Part shown: piece by piece, positions 1 to 10,315 of the stretch
How the letters are laid out: every line of letters starts with the position of its first letter
How positions within the stretch are numbered: position 1 is the first letter of the stretch
NCBI RefSeq assembly: GCF_026151205.1
Contig: NC_087073.1
Coordinates: 12,555,578-12,619,577 of the forward strand
Source of the DNA: Bolinopsis microptera
Lineage: Eukaryota; Ctenophora; Tentaculata; Lobata; Bolinopsidae
Length of the DNA: 64,000 nt
Reading direction: 5' to 3'
Notes under the pieces: generated by a model
What the model was told of the DNA's origin: nothing
Seen by the model: the letters and a program-made list of their open reading frames with translations, nothing else
Databases searched by the model: none
Translations under genes and position numbers: made by a program

Positions 1-500
1 TAGATTACATGTTTACTTCTTGTCAAGTCCATGACAATCTTAACAGATCTCTCCTGAGATCTAGATATCCAGAAGATCTAGATCATTTGTAATTTAAGAT
101 TTCGAAAAGGGGGGATCATCCGCTACGGGGTCTACAAATAATTGTGAGATATGATTCACAAAGCGGGGATATATCTCAGGGGCACAGAAAACAATGAAAA
201 GATTGTCTCTAAGCACGTACTTCAGGCTACACTAAGAAACAGTGAATTCCTGTGAGCACGCCGTGCAGCAAGTTCAGTGATTTAGTAAGTTGGACTTATC
301 CAACGGTACTATCGAACTGTTCTGTATGAGGTTGGAACACACCTAAGCAGCCTTCAATAATGATATATGAATATTTGTTCCTGAAGTAGTGAGGTTTGGA
401 ATACACAACCAAGAAGCAGCAATAGTTTATAACGGAAAGTTTTGACCTGAACCAGGCTGCTGGTTTTAATTCACAGCCAGCCAGATTGAGCACAGTCGCT
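1..500 (+). repeat. Diverged upstream copy of a LINE fragment
   Basis: The first ~90 bases match 1111-1200 closely, sharing the start tagawtacatgtttacttc and the gatctagatcat sub-repeats. Further on, the run gtgcagcaagtt and the later ggtactatcga and gtagtgaggtttgga blocks match the reverse transcriptase 3' region at 1340-1500. This copy carries many small indels and no usable frame, so it is an older or faster-decaying duplicate of the element at 1111-1960. Confidence 0.7.
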
Positions 501-547
501 TTGGCTTCCAATTGTGGCGGATGCCACATGCTGTTACACTCTCATCA

Positions 548-607
<60 letters not shown>

Positions 608-640
608 CCACACACCACACACACAACACAACAAACAAAC
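548..640. repeat. (CA)n microsatellite with interruptions
   Basis: Dinucleotide CA run that degrades into CACCA and CAACA variants toward 660. Frames crossing it look like long histidine/threonine proteins but are artefacts of the repeat. Confidence 0.95.
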
Positions 641-1110
641 AACACAACACACCAAACACACACAACGACTACACCAACACATCCATACATTCACACGAAA
701 CAACACGACACAAACGTAACCACAGAAAAAACTACAATGATAAACGATGCAGCACGAGTGGAGAGCAGCTAAAATTACAAATAAAGTCCATTAATTCCTC
801 CCTAAAAGACTTGACGGGTGACAGCTGGAGGCAGTGTACACGTACACACCGCAGACACAGATAGGTCGCTGAGGGAACAAATACAGCATCTGTACATTAT
901 GTTATCTTCCTAAAAAGTTCTCCTTCGCACCCGCGCGGCAGTTTTGCGATACGTTATAATATGTACATCAATGGTAAGTCAGCATGAATAAGAATGTATC
1001 CTACTCTCAACCGCTTAAAGGTCCAAGTGTGTGATTTTCGTGAGTGGTTATGTATTAGTTTCAGTAGTTAGTTACAGGATCAAATATAAGGCTGGATGAA
1101 ACTGGGTCAC

Positions 1111-1960
1111 TAGAATACATGTTTACTTCTTGTCATGTCCATGACAATCTTCACAGATCTCTCCAGAAAGATCTAGATCATCCAGAAAGATCTAGATCAT
1201 TTAGTATGTGATTATTTGGACAAAGGGGGGATAATATGCTCTGGGGCACAGAAAAATTCTGCAGAAAGATATGTCACTCTAAAGCACGTTACTTCAGGCC
1301 ATACACGAAAGAAGCCACAGTGAACATCACTGTTGAAGACACGCCAGTGCAGCAAGTTAGTGACTTTACGTACTTAGGTACAATTATTTCCAGCGACGGT
1401 ACTATCGACCGTGAGCTGTCAGCGAGGATTCAGAAAGCTTCCGGAGCCTTCAATCAACTGAGTATGATGAATATTGTTCTATGGTAGTGAGGTTTGGAAC
1501 ACAACCAAAAAGCAGCTACATCGCTTTGAGGTGTTCCATCAGCGTTGCTTGAGGAGAATACTTAGGATAAGATGGCTTGATCGGGTTAGAAACACTGAAG
1601 TGCTGGAGCGTGCAAAGATAAATCCAGTAGAGATATACATAGGAGCAAACCGCCTGCGTTGGTTTGGCCATGTCACCAGAATGCCAGACACTAGGCTTCC
1701 TAAGTACCTGCTTAACTGGACCCCTGCGCATGGGAGGAGATCTAGGGGTCGTCCAAGAAAGAACTGGAGGAAATGTTTGCTGGAAGATGCTGCAGCGTTT
1801 ACAGGAAACACTGACATAGACCTAGAAGGAGCGAGTGAGATGGCTAGTGACCGCAAACTCTGGAGGGAGATGATACGTCACAAACGGGAGTTCATTGGTG
1901 CAGGCCACTCGAATGATTGAGGAGACCTAATCAAGTACAAGTAATTAGTACTTCAGGCTC
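1111..1960 (+). mobile_element. LINE (non-LTR retrotransposon) 3' fragment, broken
   Basis: This is the C-terminal end of a non-LTR retrotransposon polyprotein. The first part (1236-1466) reads through the strand segment after the RT active site, with DFTYLGTIISSDGTIDREL. A frame change and a loss of roughly 20 residues follow near 1470. The second frame (1474-1917) carries YGSEVWNTTKKQ, RCLRRILRIRW, RLRWFGHVTRMPD and GRRSRGRPRKNW, which are typical LINE 3' motifs, and ends in GHSND before the stop. The element at 62356-63335 shares these motifs and the same GHSND ending, so the two are one family. The catalytic YADD motif and everything 5' of it are absent. I did not assign a clade. Confidence 0.85.
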
Positions 1961-2181
1961 GCAAGGCACAAGACAAAATCCAAATAGAAGCCTCTTTGTA
2001 TTACCTTCTAACGAGTACTATCGAACAAACAGAGGATGATTGGTATTTGGCACGTCCTAAGATGTATTTAAATGAAAATCGACCGAATTTTCATGTTCAT
2101 AATAAGACTTTTTGAAAGACTGAAATTAAATTTATTAAATAAAAGAAACACTAAAAACAAGGCACAAGTCTAATCTTTCCC

Positions 2182-2364
2182 TATTGGGATCGTTCACATA
2201 TTAAGTAATCAGTCGAGGGGAGAGGGGGGTCTCCAAATGATTACGCTGGTGTAATTTTGATACAATAGCTATTAGCTATACTTGTAAAACTGATTACGGA
2301 GGGGGGAGGGGGTTAAAAATTAGCCACAAAATGATAATTACGTAATATGTGAACGGTCCCTATT
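2182..2364. mobile_element. Small TIR element (MITE), TATT target duplication
   Basis: The left end GGGATCGTTCACATATTAA at 2186 is the near-perfect inverse of the right end finishing at 2360 (ATGTGAACGGTCCC). The interior holds two purine-rich G blocks (near 2216 and 2299). TATT occurs directly outside both ends (2182-2185 and 2361-2364) as a likely target-site duplication. The 175-bp core has no coding capacity, so it is non-autonomous. The superfamily is uncertain. Confidence 0.8.
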
Positions 2365-3593
2365 GATAAAACCTAAGGTCAAAACATCACTGTAATTGCT
2401 GCCAAAATATTTTGTCATATAGTGCTAGGAAATTATTTATAACATAACGTATTGCAAAAATATGGAAAAGCGAAAATCATGAACGCAGTCCCAACAGCTT
2501 CTGATTAGAGGAATTGAGCAGTTCAGCGAGATCTCGATTATGCAATGAGTGCTTTTTAATCGAATTCTAGCAAGGATAAGATATTACTGGTTAATAGGAG
2601 TCACGTGATAACATACAGAGTCATACCAATACTGAAATAAACCCAATAAACTATGAATGCTGCGAAGAAAACAAGATTATCGTCGAAATTGAGACTGAAA
2701 ATAAACTAAATAAAACTATTTCCATGGCATGGTATTTAATTTCGACGAAATCAATCGTTTTATTATAAGTATGACGTGTTACGTTGTAACGTGACTTATA
2801 TCGTTCAGTAACATCATGCCCTTTGAAGACTGTTTCCTTAAATGAGACTAAACGGTTAATAGCCGCATCAACTTGAAAGAATAGATCGATCCTTGACCTT
2901 AACAATTTGACCTATATAGCCAGAAAGTAATAAATAAACAATGACGCACAGAATCCGATCCCCAAATTTACCTGAAATTGGAAGAAAAGAAAGCAAAAAA
3001 GAGAGTTTTTACGTTTTGATTTTAAAAATATTGGTGGTTAAAGAACAATGCCTCAATTCATTATTTCTGTAACCATTCGGACAATTAACACTTAAATAGC
3101 TAAATTCAACAGCGGAAATAATAAAGGTAATAAAAATAATAGTGGATTAATAATTATTTACCGAGTATTTGGTGGACTGACTGATTTTAGAGCAAGACAA
3201 GCTAAACATGACGACACAAGCGAGAGACCTGTTCTCTTATCTCAATATCGCTAATTCTACTTCGCTGATAACGTGGCACTGTATTTTTCTTATATTTCTA
3301 AATATTGAATGTCAAAACTACCGGCTTGTTTTGTTTAACATGACGTGATATGTGATAAAAACCGGCTGATATCATGCGTAATATTTCTCTCGTGCAATTG
3401 CATACCCTGATCAGCATTGAGGAAGGTTTATATGTCGTGATATGATCGTAATGAGAGCCATACCATTGCTTGCTATGAACATTTTCAGAGCCCTGAAATT
3501 CTTCAGAACTATGCGAAAGTAAGCGTAAACGTTATAATAAGCTTGGAAAAATGTAGGATGCAAAATATACAACTTTGTTATGCCGTTTAAACA
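2365..3593. other. Unassigned AT-rich stretch downstream of the last located ATXN2 exon
   Basis: No recognisable exon, RNA gene or repeat was found. Further ATXN2 3' exons could lie here or beyond the window's left edge. An 84-codon minus-strand frame at 2651-2905 has no recognisable family and no glutamine/proline bias, so I do not call it an exon. Confidence 0.5.
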
Positions 3594-3652
3594 GTAATGT
3601 AGGGGGGGGGGGGGGGGTGTAATGAAGTGACCCCCGGCCCACCTGTAATGTA
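3594..3652. mobile_element. Tiny poly(G)-ended insertion with 8-bp direct repeats
   Basis: GTAATGTA occurs at 3594-3601 and again at 3645-3652. Between them are 16 G residues, then tgtaatgaagtgacccccgg and CCCACCT. An 8-bp duplication round a G-run/C-rich insert resembles the larger element at 8777-9110. It may be an internally deleted relative. Alternatively, it may be a poly(G) expansion with a chance repeat. Confidence 0.45.
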
Positions 3653-3896
3653 ACAATCTCTGCCTTTTGGAATTTGGATCAACTTGTAGAATAGTATATA
3701 ACAATCTTAACCATTCGCAAAGGCTTGCAGGAAAGTCAGGAGACGAAACTGGATAATACTCAACAGAACTATTCAACACACCGTCAATTGTAAAACATGC
3801 GACAAAAGGAAATAGCATTATCATCATCACAAAGACCGAGTACCAGTGGTGTGTACATGAGTGGAAAAGTAAAAAGAGTATCGAATATCTGTTTAC

Positions 3897-4118
3897 CTGC
3901 ATCTGAGTGAGGGAGTGACGCTGCTGTTGGTGGTGGTACTGCTGATTCATTGTATACGAGCTCTCGCTGCTCATGCTGTCGTTTCTCTGCTTGCCCTGCA
4001 TCATCTGGGGTGGACCCCCTTGTTGGGGCCCAGCTATCGGCTGTTGGGACACTTGTTGGATGACTTGATGAGGCGGCATGGCTGTTGTTTGAGCAACAGT
4101 CGCAGGAACTTTAGATAC
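3897..4118 (-). CDS. ATXN2: ATXN2 exon: Gln/Pro-rich
   Basis: 74 codons, acceptor atatattcag, donor GTAAAC. Contains HQVIQQVSQQPIAGPQQ and QQYHHQQQRHSLTQMQ, the glutamine-rich low-complexity sequence usual in the C-terminal half of ataxin-2. It ends at a donor, so at least one further exon must exist 3' of here. Confidence 0.83.
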
Positions 4119-7100
4119 CTGAATATATATGACGGGTTAGTGGTTGCCTTGGTTACAAGATAAGAACAACAGAATACTGGATTATGCCGGAAGTAAAATA
4201 ATATAATGTCAACTCACATATTTCAACAAATTCTGACGTTTAGCAACAAATTTTAAAAGATCTCAGAAAAGCACGTGAAACTGTATATTTTAACTTACTC
4301 TGGACTGGGTAGAATCTTCGAACTTGTTCTTGAAGTTCCGGAGTCCCTCCTTGGTTTCCTCCTTTCTGCTCCTTTCAGACTTCATGATTTGTTTCTGAGT
4401 CACGTGCTCCAAGTCTTCACTCTTCTTCTTTGTGGGGGTAGACTGGGTGGATGAGTGTTGTACCGCTAACGGACTACTCACCTGCAAGGTTGTCTGGTAA
4501 GTTGTGGTTTATGAATAATGGGTTATTTTTATTCAAATCGTTTCTAAAATTGAAACATATTAAAACCTCCTCGGAGCATTTCAGAATATTGTTAATTGCT
4601 AACTCCATGTAAATCGAATGAGATGGTTGTTTTATGATATCTAAATACCATGAATAGAATCATACCACATTGATAAAATGACTGTCAAGGAAATCCGATT
4701 AAAACGCACAAAGCGGTGAATACAGTAGCCAGTTCATCATGAAGGACATTGTTTGCAGCCAAAAAGTCTACGATAACAACTTAATCCAAAAACTAATTCC
4801 AAAAACTCCCACCTGTTTAGTGGGCGTCTGTTGAGATCCACTTTCAATCTTGCTGGAGTCAACAGCCGCGCTCGTAAGAGGTATCTGAGATTTTGGAGTC
4901 AGAGCACCTTTCTTTGGTTTTACAAGAGGTGATGTTTGCATTCCAGTGGATGTTGTAGAGGGTATGGCAGTGTGTGTGTCTATCTGAGCGTTTGTGAGAG
5001 ATGGCAAGGAGGGTGAGTCAGATACAGAAGGTGAGGGTAACAGTGAGGTGAGTGACTCTTGAGGTTGTGATGGCTCGGGAGGAAAATCATCCAATCCAGA
5101 TAACTTTGAAGATATCTTGATGGGTGTGGTGGACACTGTGTCAGGTATTTGGACAGGCAGGTTCTCTTGAGGAGACAGGTGAGTTTTGTCCTGAAATTCC
5201 AACAAAATCAGTTATTTTAAATTATATGAGACGAACTTGAGAATGGCGGCTATTTCTACTATGAGTAACTAGAGGTGGTAGACACTGGTCAAATGTAGTT
5301 TAAATCATTAACGTCGACAAATTCATAACATTCCTCAGAGAAAGAATTATAATGTCAGAGGAGGGGATATGAGTGCCACTTCTTCCAAATTCCAACAAAA
5401 TACCTTATATCACCACTGACACACCCAAACTTGTAAAAAGTCTTACAAAATCTTACGAACATTCACAAACCATACTTAGTCGCCACGGTTGGTAAACATG
5501 TATTTCTATGGTACCTTTTGTACCATTCGAAAAAGTTTAAAAATCAACAACTTGCAAACGCATGTCATAATAGGAACTTGTTAAATTATGGTGGGTGTTA
5601 TTGTGCGTTTGTAAGAAAAAAGTGCCACTTGACCACTGTAAGCCGGGCAGAGGACCCCCGTCACGTCCTCTTGACTGTAATATAAGAATAATAATCTACT
5701 CAGTATGGGGAAGTTAAACAGTTAAAGTACAGTTCTGTAATTCATGAACTTTTGGCTCTCTTTTGCAAAGCCGATCGAAATTTTAAGGAAAATTATACCG
5801 CATGTAGGCAAATCAGATGAACCTGAGCTAAGTATGAATGAGATTAGTTTCGTGAGCTTGATTAATGATTAACCGTTTGAATGTGAACACTTTCCATTTT
5901 GATTGTGTATTTTGCTATTAAAACTTAAGTCTTGCCTTCAGACCTCAGCTTTCGCCATAGCAATCAATATATTTTAGCCCAGTAAATAACAACTGCCAAC
6001 ATGATACATTGACAGAACGAAATCCTGGGCAGTTTCTCAGACAATACAATACTAAAACTGAACAATACATGTGTGCAACTTGCCTGGGTAGGAACTTGAG
6101 GTGACGAAGGCGCCGAGCCAGTTGGGGACGTAATGGTCTTCTTGGCTGCGGAGACTTGAAGGTCCGTTTGTGTCTCGACAACACACTTTTTAGAGTCTGA
6201 CTGAGGCACCGTAGTGAGTGGTGAGGCTGTACCTTGCTCTGCTACCAACGCAACTGCCTCTGTGAGGAAACAATGCAATAGTCAGGTGTTTTACATTTGC
6301 GTAAGAAAACAATTGCAATTCCGCTGACAGATGTCAATTGGAAAATTATGTAATCGATAAAGATAGTTTCCCTAGTTTATTCGAGTGCGTTCTCAAGCCG
6401 TTTAAGCACAGGTATCTGTGAACGTTTAACTCCGAACCTTACAACTTTCATGCAACCGTGAAATTTAATGTTTATTCTAATTGAACAACTACATGTTTAG
6501 CATTCTTACCGTGTATTATTGTCAATCAATCTAGTAGAGCAAATACCTTTCTTTCCCCTGAGAGCGACCTTCTTCTTACCTTTCTTTTCATTCTTCTTAC
6601 CTTTCTGTTTCTTGAGAGCAGCCTCCTTCTCCTCCTTGAACACATCTTCAGTAGGTTCATCAATCTGGCTGAGAGGTGCAGGAATGTCTGCAGCATACCT
6701 CTTAGCTGGTTCTGTGATCTCAATGTACTGAGCGGGTCGCACAACTGAACTGTACCTGTGACAGAACTCCATGTAATGTTTGGATAGTAAGTGTGTTTGT
6801 CATTAGTCCTCAGGCTCATTTGTATGGTTGTCGGACCGAACCCAAAGTTATACACTTCGTAACTTAGAAGAGCAACATCTCGCATCGGATCAGTTTCATA
6901 TATGCCTGCTGTTCTACCAAAAAAGAATAAGTCTAGTTGGATCAAAGACAGGCATGTTATTAAACCGATTGAAATCTAATTAAACACCCACTGTTAGTCG
7001 GCAGACATCGAAAGCCCGCGCAATTACCTTTCTTCTTCGTTCAAATCAGTGGGCATAATCTGTCCTCTCTCCTCTGCAATGTGAATATTCGTTGTCACTT

Positions 7101-9471
7101 TCTTCTCAATATCATCAGCAAGTTGAGCAGCTTTCCTTTTCGTTTCCTCGTCACATTCCGGTACTGGTACAGTATACTCCGTCATATTCTCATCATACAT
7201 ACTGGACACATTGAACTTTTCCTCGTTCGTACGGATCATGTCTTCGTACGTCCAGCCGTTACCCTGGAGCAAAGTAGTGTAACACGTTGTTAGTGAAGGT
7301 CAAAAGGGTGGGGTTTGGCTAGGTGGTAAGTGCAGACAGCTTACCGTCACAATTAGAAGTGAGAAAATACAGTAAATGTGGCTTTTACTAGATGGATCAC
7401 ATGATGTGTCACTAAACGTATCACAGCGCGCGCAAAATGCGCGGCAATTCTACCAGCGCAAAACGTACTTTTCATACAGGAATTGCAATTTTAACGCTAA
7501 GAGCTAACGGTTTGTGGTTTAATCTTGAGCCGCGCAGGCCTAGCCCTGGAGTTTCCGCTTATTATGAGAAAAGCGTGGGCTAGTCCGGAATTATCCGTGA
7601 TTTCAGACGTAAATTCAGTTAACAAAAATGGAAAGGGGAGATATATTATCTAGAAACACGAGAATTGTTGCAGCCCCAATCAGGTTATATACAAGCATCA
7701 ACTCACGCTGGTAGAATCAAGTGATATTTCATTGAAAGTCTGGTGTATATCTCCACCGTCGCTCCACTTCTGTAACTCTTTAGGTTCTCCTTTAGCCGCT
7801 CTCCTCTTACCCACTTCAGAATCAACCAAGAACTTGTCTGGAGGAGATAAGAAAGATAAGATAAGGTTCTTTGTAAACACTCAAAATAAAGATGTATTAT
7901 GTTCATGTTTTTACTGAACATCTTCAAAGCAGCAAATATGCCAGCCTTTAGGAGGCTTGAATAAATTAAGACTTTTGGTATCTGCATACCTTTAACGTCT
8001 CTTATGCTGGGCTTTTCTATTTTCCCGCTGATAGAAATAATGTCTTTGAAATCAAATATCAATTCTTTGTTCAACTCGTCCCTACAAGGCAATGGACTGG
8101 AGATCTGAAGAGTGAATAAAGAAATATTTAGTCACATTTTGTCGCGAATTTAAGTATGATATAATAGCTATAAATGAATGCTACACCTAGCAGACTACGG
8201 AATTCAGTGATCACAATAAACCCAAAAGTATGTCAGTAATTTCATAGCATTTCGTATATTCCAGCGAGCATTGAAACATCAACACATTCCTATAATGGCA
8301 TTTCAAAAGTCAATAACACTTACCCCAGGCCCATTGAAACCATTAGCTGTCTTCTTCTCCAGCTTGTGTACGCATTTCAAAACAAAAGCTGCTTTGGGCG
8401 ACAAAGTACAAAATACACCCTCGTACATTCCATCGTTTCTTGTTCTAACATGAACAACGCGGCCCTGGACAAATAGTTCCTGAATTTACATTCCTTACAA
8501 TTTACATTCCTTACAACTGTCTGTAAGACTAGTTCAGGCTAAATCAACCAGGGATATTTCAATCTGTGCAACACTAACAGTAGCTACACAGACTTAAATT
8601 CTCGGCTCTCCTGTGAAGATGTAATTACGATACGAGATTCCAAGAAAGAATCCGGATAATTCTCCTCGCATTCCGAGACAGAACAAGTGTAGTCTACGTG
8701 ACTATACACCGACCAACCGTTTAAAATGTAATATACATACGGCACGGTCATATTTTAAACAATACATCCAGTATAACACTTAACAGGGGGGGGGGGGGGC
8801 GGGGGTGTTCACTACACTTTTGTCTTTTTCGTTTTTCGGTGTATGGTATAGTAAAAAGTGTAGTAGAAAAGGTACACTAAATTACACCTTAAATTACAAT
8901 TAACCAAATTATCCTCTCAAAATCTTTTTTTCCCTATTATTTTCCCATCAGTCTTCACATGATAGTACATTTCCGAAGGCAAAACAGGGGTAGAACAAAC
9001 CTTTGGTGAGACAAAAATGTCACTTTTTTAGGCTATTTTACACTACACTTTTGTTTTTTTTTATGTATGGTGTAAAAAAGTGTAGAGAACCCCCCCCCCC
9101 CCCACTTAACTGTCTCTCTAACGCACACCTCCCAGCACACCACGACGAAGAACAAGTAAATACACTACTACTACCACAACTGCAAGTAAGTACACTACTA
9201 CTACTACTACTACTACAAGTAAATACACTACTACTACTACTACTACAAGTACAGTAACTTAAAGAACCATAACTCTCCACCACCTACCACTAAATGAGAC
9301 AGTGCAGCTAAGATAGAGTGATTGTGGTAGATTCCCTCCGGTTTGACAGGGGCGTCAGCACCGCGGCTATCACGGTAACTGTTATTGTTAACATGCGGCA
9401 TGGCACCGCTACTGTTGTTACGCGCATAACCACCGGTCCCGCCTCTGTTGTTCCTACTGTTGTTGAACCTG
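3897..9471 (-). CDS. ATXN2: Ataxin-2 (partial gene model, ten coding exons)
   Basis: Ataxin-2 is a cytoplasmic RNA-binding protein of stress granules and translational control. Ten exons, in order 9471-9288, 8464-8324, 8104-7990, 7837-7707, 7263-7028, 6755-6547, 6259-6084, 5190-4813, 4481-4299 and 4118-3897, join in phase to 658 open codons. Seen in them: an Arg/Gly/Asn-rich leader; an Lsm fold spread over the first three exons (GRVVHVRTRNDGMYEGVF); an LsmAD domain (GNGWTYEDMIRTNEEKFNV, then YTVPVPE); a lysine-rich linker; Ser/Pro/Thr-rich low-complexity sequence; a Lys/Glu segment with LRNFKNKFED, which resembles the family's KKFKNDF block; and a Gln/Pro-rich exon. All donors are GT except one GC. 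The start-codon exon and the 3' exons were not found, and no PAM2 motif is visible. The gene is divergent to CLOCK. Confidence 0.92.
4299..4481 (-). CDS. ATXN2: ATXN2 exon: Lys/Glu-rich segment
   Basis: 61 codons, acceptor ccttgcag, donor GTAAGT, phase 0 at both ends. The end EGLRNFKNKFEDSTQS resembles the conserved KKFKNDF helix of ataxin-2. A CACGTG hexamer lies inside the coding sequence (His-Val codons), probably by chance. Confidence 0.85.
4813..5190 (-). CDS. ATXN2: ATXN2 exon: Ser/Pro-rich
   Basis: 126 codons between aaatttcag and GTGGGA. Disordered Ser/Pro/Thr sequence with GMQTSPLVKPKKGALTPK, weakly like the family's GVQTSSPACK region that precedes PAM2. The Leu-Asn-x-x-Ala-x-Glu-Phe-x-Pro pattern of PAM2 is not present. 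Confidence 0.82.
6084..6259 (-). CDS. ATXN2: ATXN2 exon: low-complexity, GC donor
   Basis: Acceptor tttcctcacag, 58 codons of Ser/Thr/Pro-rich sequence (for example ITSPTGSAPSSPQVPTQ). The donor is CAG|GCAAGT, a non-canonical but consensus GC donor. Its use brings the next exon into phase 0. Confidence 0.8.
6547..6755 (-). CDS. ATXN2: ATXN2 exon: lysine-rich linker
   Basis: Acceptor tctgtcacag completes an Arg codon. The start, RYSSVVRPAQY, corresponds to the KYTAVQR block after LsmAD. The end is strongly basic (KKQKGKKNEKKGKKK), a possible RNA-contact or nuclear-localisation segment by inference. Donor GTATTT, phase 1. Confidence 0.85.
7028..7263 (-). CDS. ATXN2: ATXN2 exon: LsmAD domain
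   Basis: Acceptor ttgctccag, 78 codons plus two bases, donor GTAATT. GNGWTYEDMIRTNEEKFNV, SSMYDENMTEYTVPVPE and KAAQLADDIEKKV follow human NGWDPNDMFRYNEENYGV, TYDSSLSSYTVPLE and ANQLAEEIE in order. This is the strongest single piece of evidence for ataxin-2. It ends in an acidic NEEE. Confidence 0.95.
7707..7837 (-). CDS. ATXN2: ATXN2 exon: Lsm-LsmAD linker
   Basis: Acceptor tctcctccag, donor GTGAGT. DKFLVDSEVGKRRAAKGEP then KELQKWSDGG aligns with the family's FTDSAIS and LEPWDAG blocks between Lsm and LsmAD. It completes the split Asp codon of the previous exon. Confidence 0.9.
7990..8104 (-). CDS. ATXN2: ATXN2 exon: second half of Lsm
   Basis: Acceptor ctcttcag, 38 codons plus one base, donor GTATGC. 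ELIFDFKDIISISGKI corresponds to the family segment that places the Sm2 strands (ILFKCSDFVVVQFKD in human). Ends in phase 1. Confidence 0.85.
8324..8464 (-). CDS. ATXN2: ATXN2 exon: Lsm core
   Basis: 47 codons between tttgtccag and GTAAGT. GRVVHVRTRNDGMYEGVF followed by LSPKAAFVLKCVHK matches the Sm1 half of the ataxin-2 Lsm domain (family pattern: NGGIYEGVF, then YSPKCDLVLD). Phase 0 at both ends. Confidence 0.93.
8777..9110. mobile_element. Poly(G)/poly(C)-ended MITE with 8-bp target duplication
   Basis: CACTTAAC lies at 8777-8784 and again at 9103-9110. The insert begins AGGGGGG (G-run with one interruption) then tgttcactacactttt, and ends with the inverse arrangement tgtagagaac plus 14 C. 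Each end also carries its own small hairpin (ctacactttt with aaaagtgtag). An 8-bp duplication is usual for hAT transposons. There is no coding sequence, so it would be non-autonomous. It sits in the intron between the first two located ATXN2 exons. Confidence 0.72.
9158..9250. repeat. (TAC)n trinucleotide repeat
   Basis: Three blocks of ctactactac separated by caagtaaatac/caagtaagtac spacers, so both a trinucleotide and a longer ~35-40 bp unit are visible. It is intronic in ATXN2. Confidence 0.85.
9288..9471 (-). CDS. ATXN2: ATXN2 exon: RG/Asn-rich leader and start of Lsm
   Basis: Acceptor cccttttcag then 61 codons, RFNNSRNNRGGTGG through APVKPEGIYHNHSILAALSH to LV, with donor GTAGGT. The first base completes a codon begun in an upstream exon that I could not locate. 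The alternative acceptor three bases downstream keeps the frame. ILAALSHLV aligns with the first Lsm strand/helix of ataxin-2. Confidence 0.85.
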
Positions 9472-10257
9472 CTGAAAAGGGGGGGTGTGTTACCAGTGTA
9501 ATCAAGAGGTTACGTTATAGGAGGATTTAAGTCATACCAGGTGTAATTTTAGTAATTGATATTAAATGGATGACCGGATCTGATAAGGTGTTACAAGTAA
9601 CGTTAGTTGTTAAAGTTACGACAGTTTCTAATGGCGCGTTTCCTTGTTTCGCAAGGATCAACTTCAAATTAGATACGTTCAGTCATAAGGAACATACGAG
9701 AAAGATCTCGTGATCATAGCACCACTGGTGTGTTCTTGGTACTAGTAGTAATCTTATTATGTCTCAGAGTATCAAGACACAACTTAGACAATGTGTACAG
9801 TTTAGTGGCGACAAGAAGTCCAGCTACCTTGTATACCGTGTTGTGTTATCATAATATTATTACTGTACTTTTGTTCTATTTACTGGCGACAAGAGTACTG
9901 CACAATTGCGGGATTTTGTATATTCCATGTGTGTATTATAATAATAATAATATTTTATAATGAATAATAGAACGTTGAATACTATTATTACGTAATCGGT
10001 CACACTATTAACATACGGTTACCAAACTTTAAGTTTAGAATTGTCATTAAAGTAACTTTTGATTTAAAAGCTTTTGAACTGCAAAGCAAACTATTGACGC
10101 CAATCATTTTCATCAGGGTACATATTTAATGAGCTAAACAATTAAAAATCATGTTATGGGTCATCAAATTTCCTTGTTCAATATGAACAATTGCCGGAGA
10201 TACCTTAAATCTATCTCACATGGAGTTATATGTGTTTGTTTTATTGACCATCTACAA

Positions 10258-10315
10258 TAGGGGGTCACGTGACAAAAGGGGGTCACGTGACAAAAGGGGG
10301 TGTGATCACGTGTCC
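10258..10315. promoter_or_regulatory. Triple CACGTG E-box cluster on the 5' side of ATXN2
   Basis: CACGTG occurs at 10266-10271, 10284-10289 and 10307-10312. The first two sit in an exact 18-bp tandem unit (gggggtcacgtgacaaaa). The cluster is about 0.8 kb beyond the first located ATXN2 exon, so it is in the promoter or first intron. CACGTG is the canonical site of CLOCK:BMAL and of other bHLH factors (USF, MYC/MAX, TFE). Function is inferred. Confidence 0.5.

Noticed and set aside
466-864. Overlapping frames rich in His/Thr or Val/Cys
   Set aside because: They are translations of the CA microsatellite on both strands.
2651-2905. Minus-strand frame as a possible 3' exon of ATXN2
   Set aside because: Composition and sequence do not resemble the ataxin-2 C-terminus; acceptor weak.
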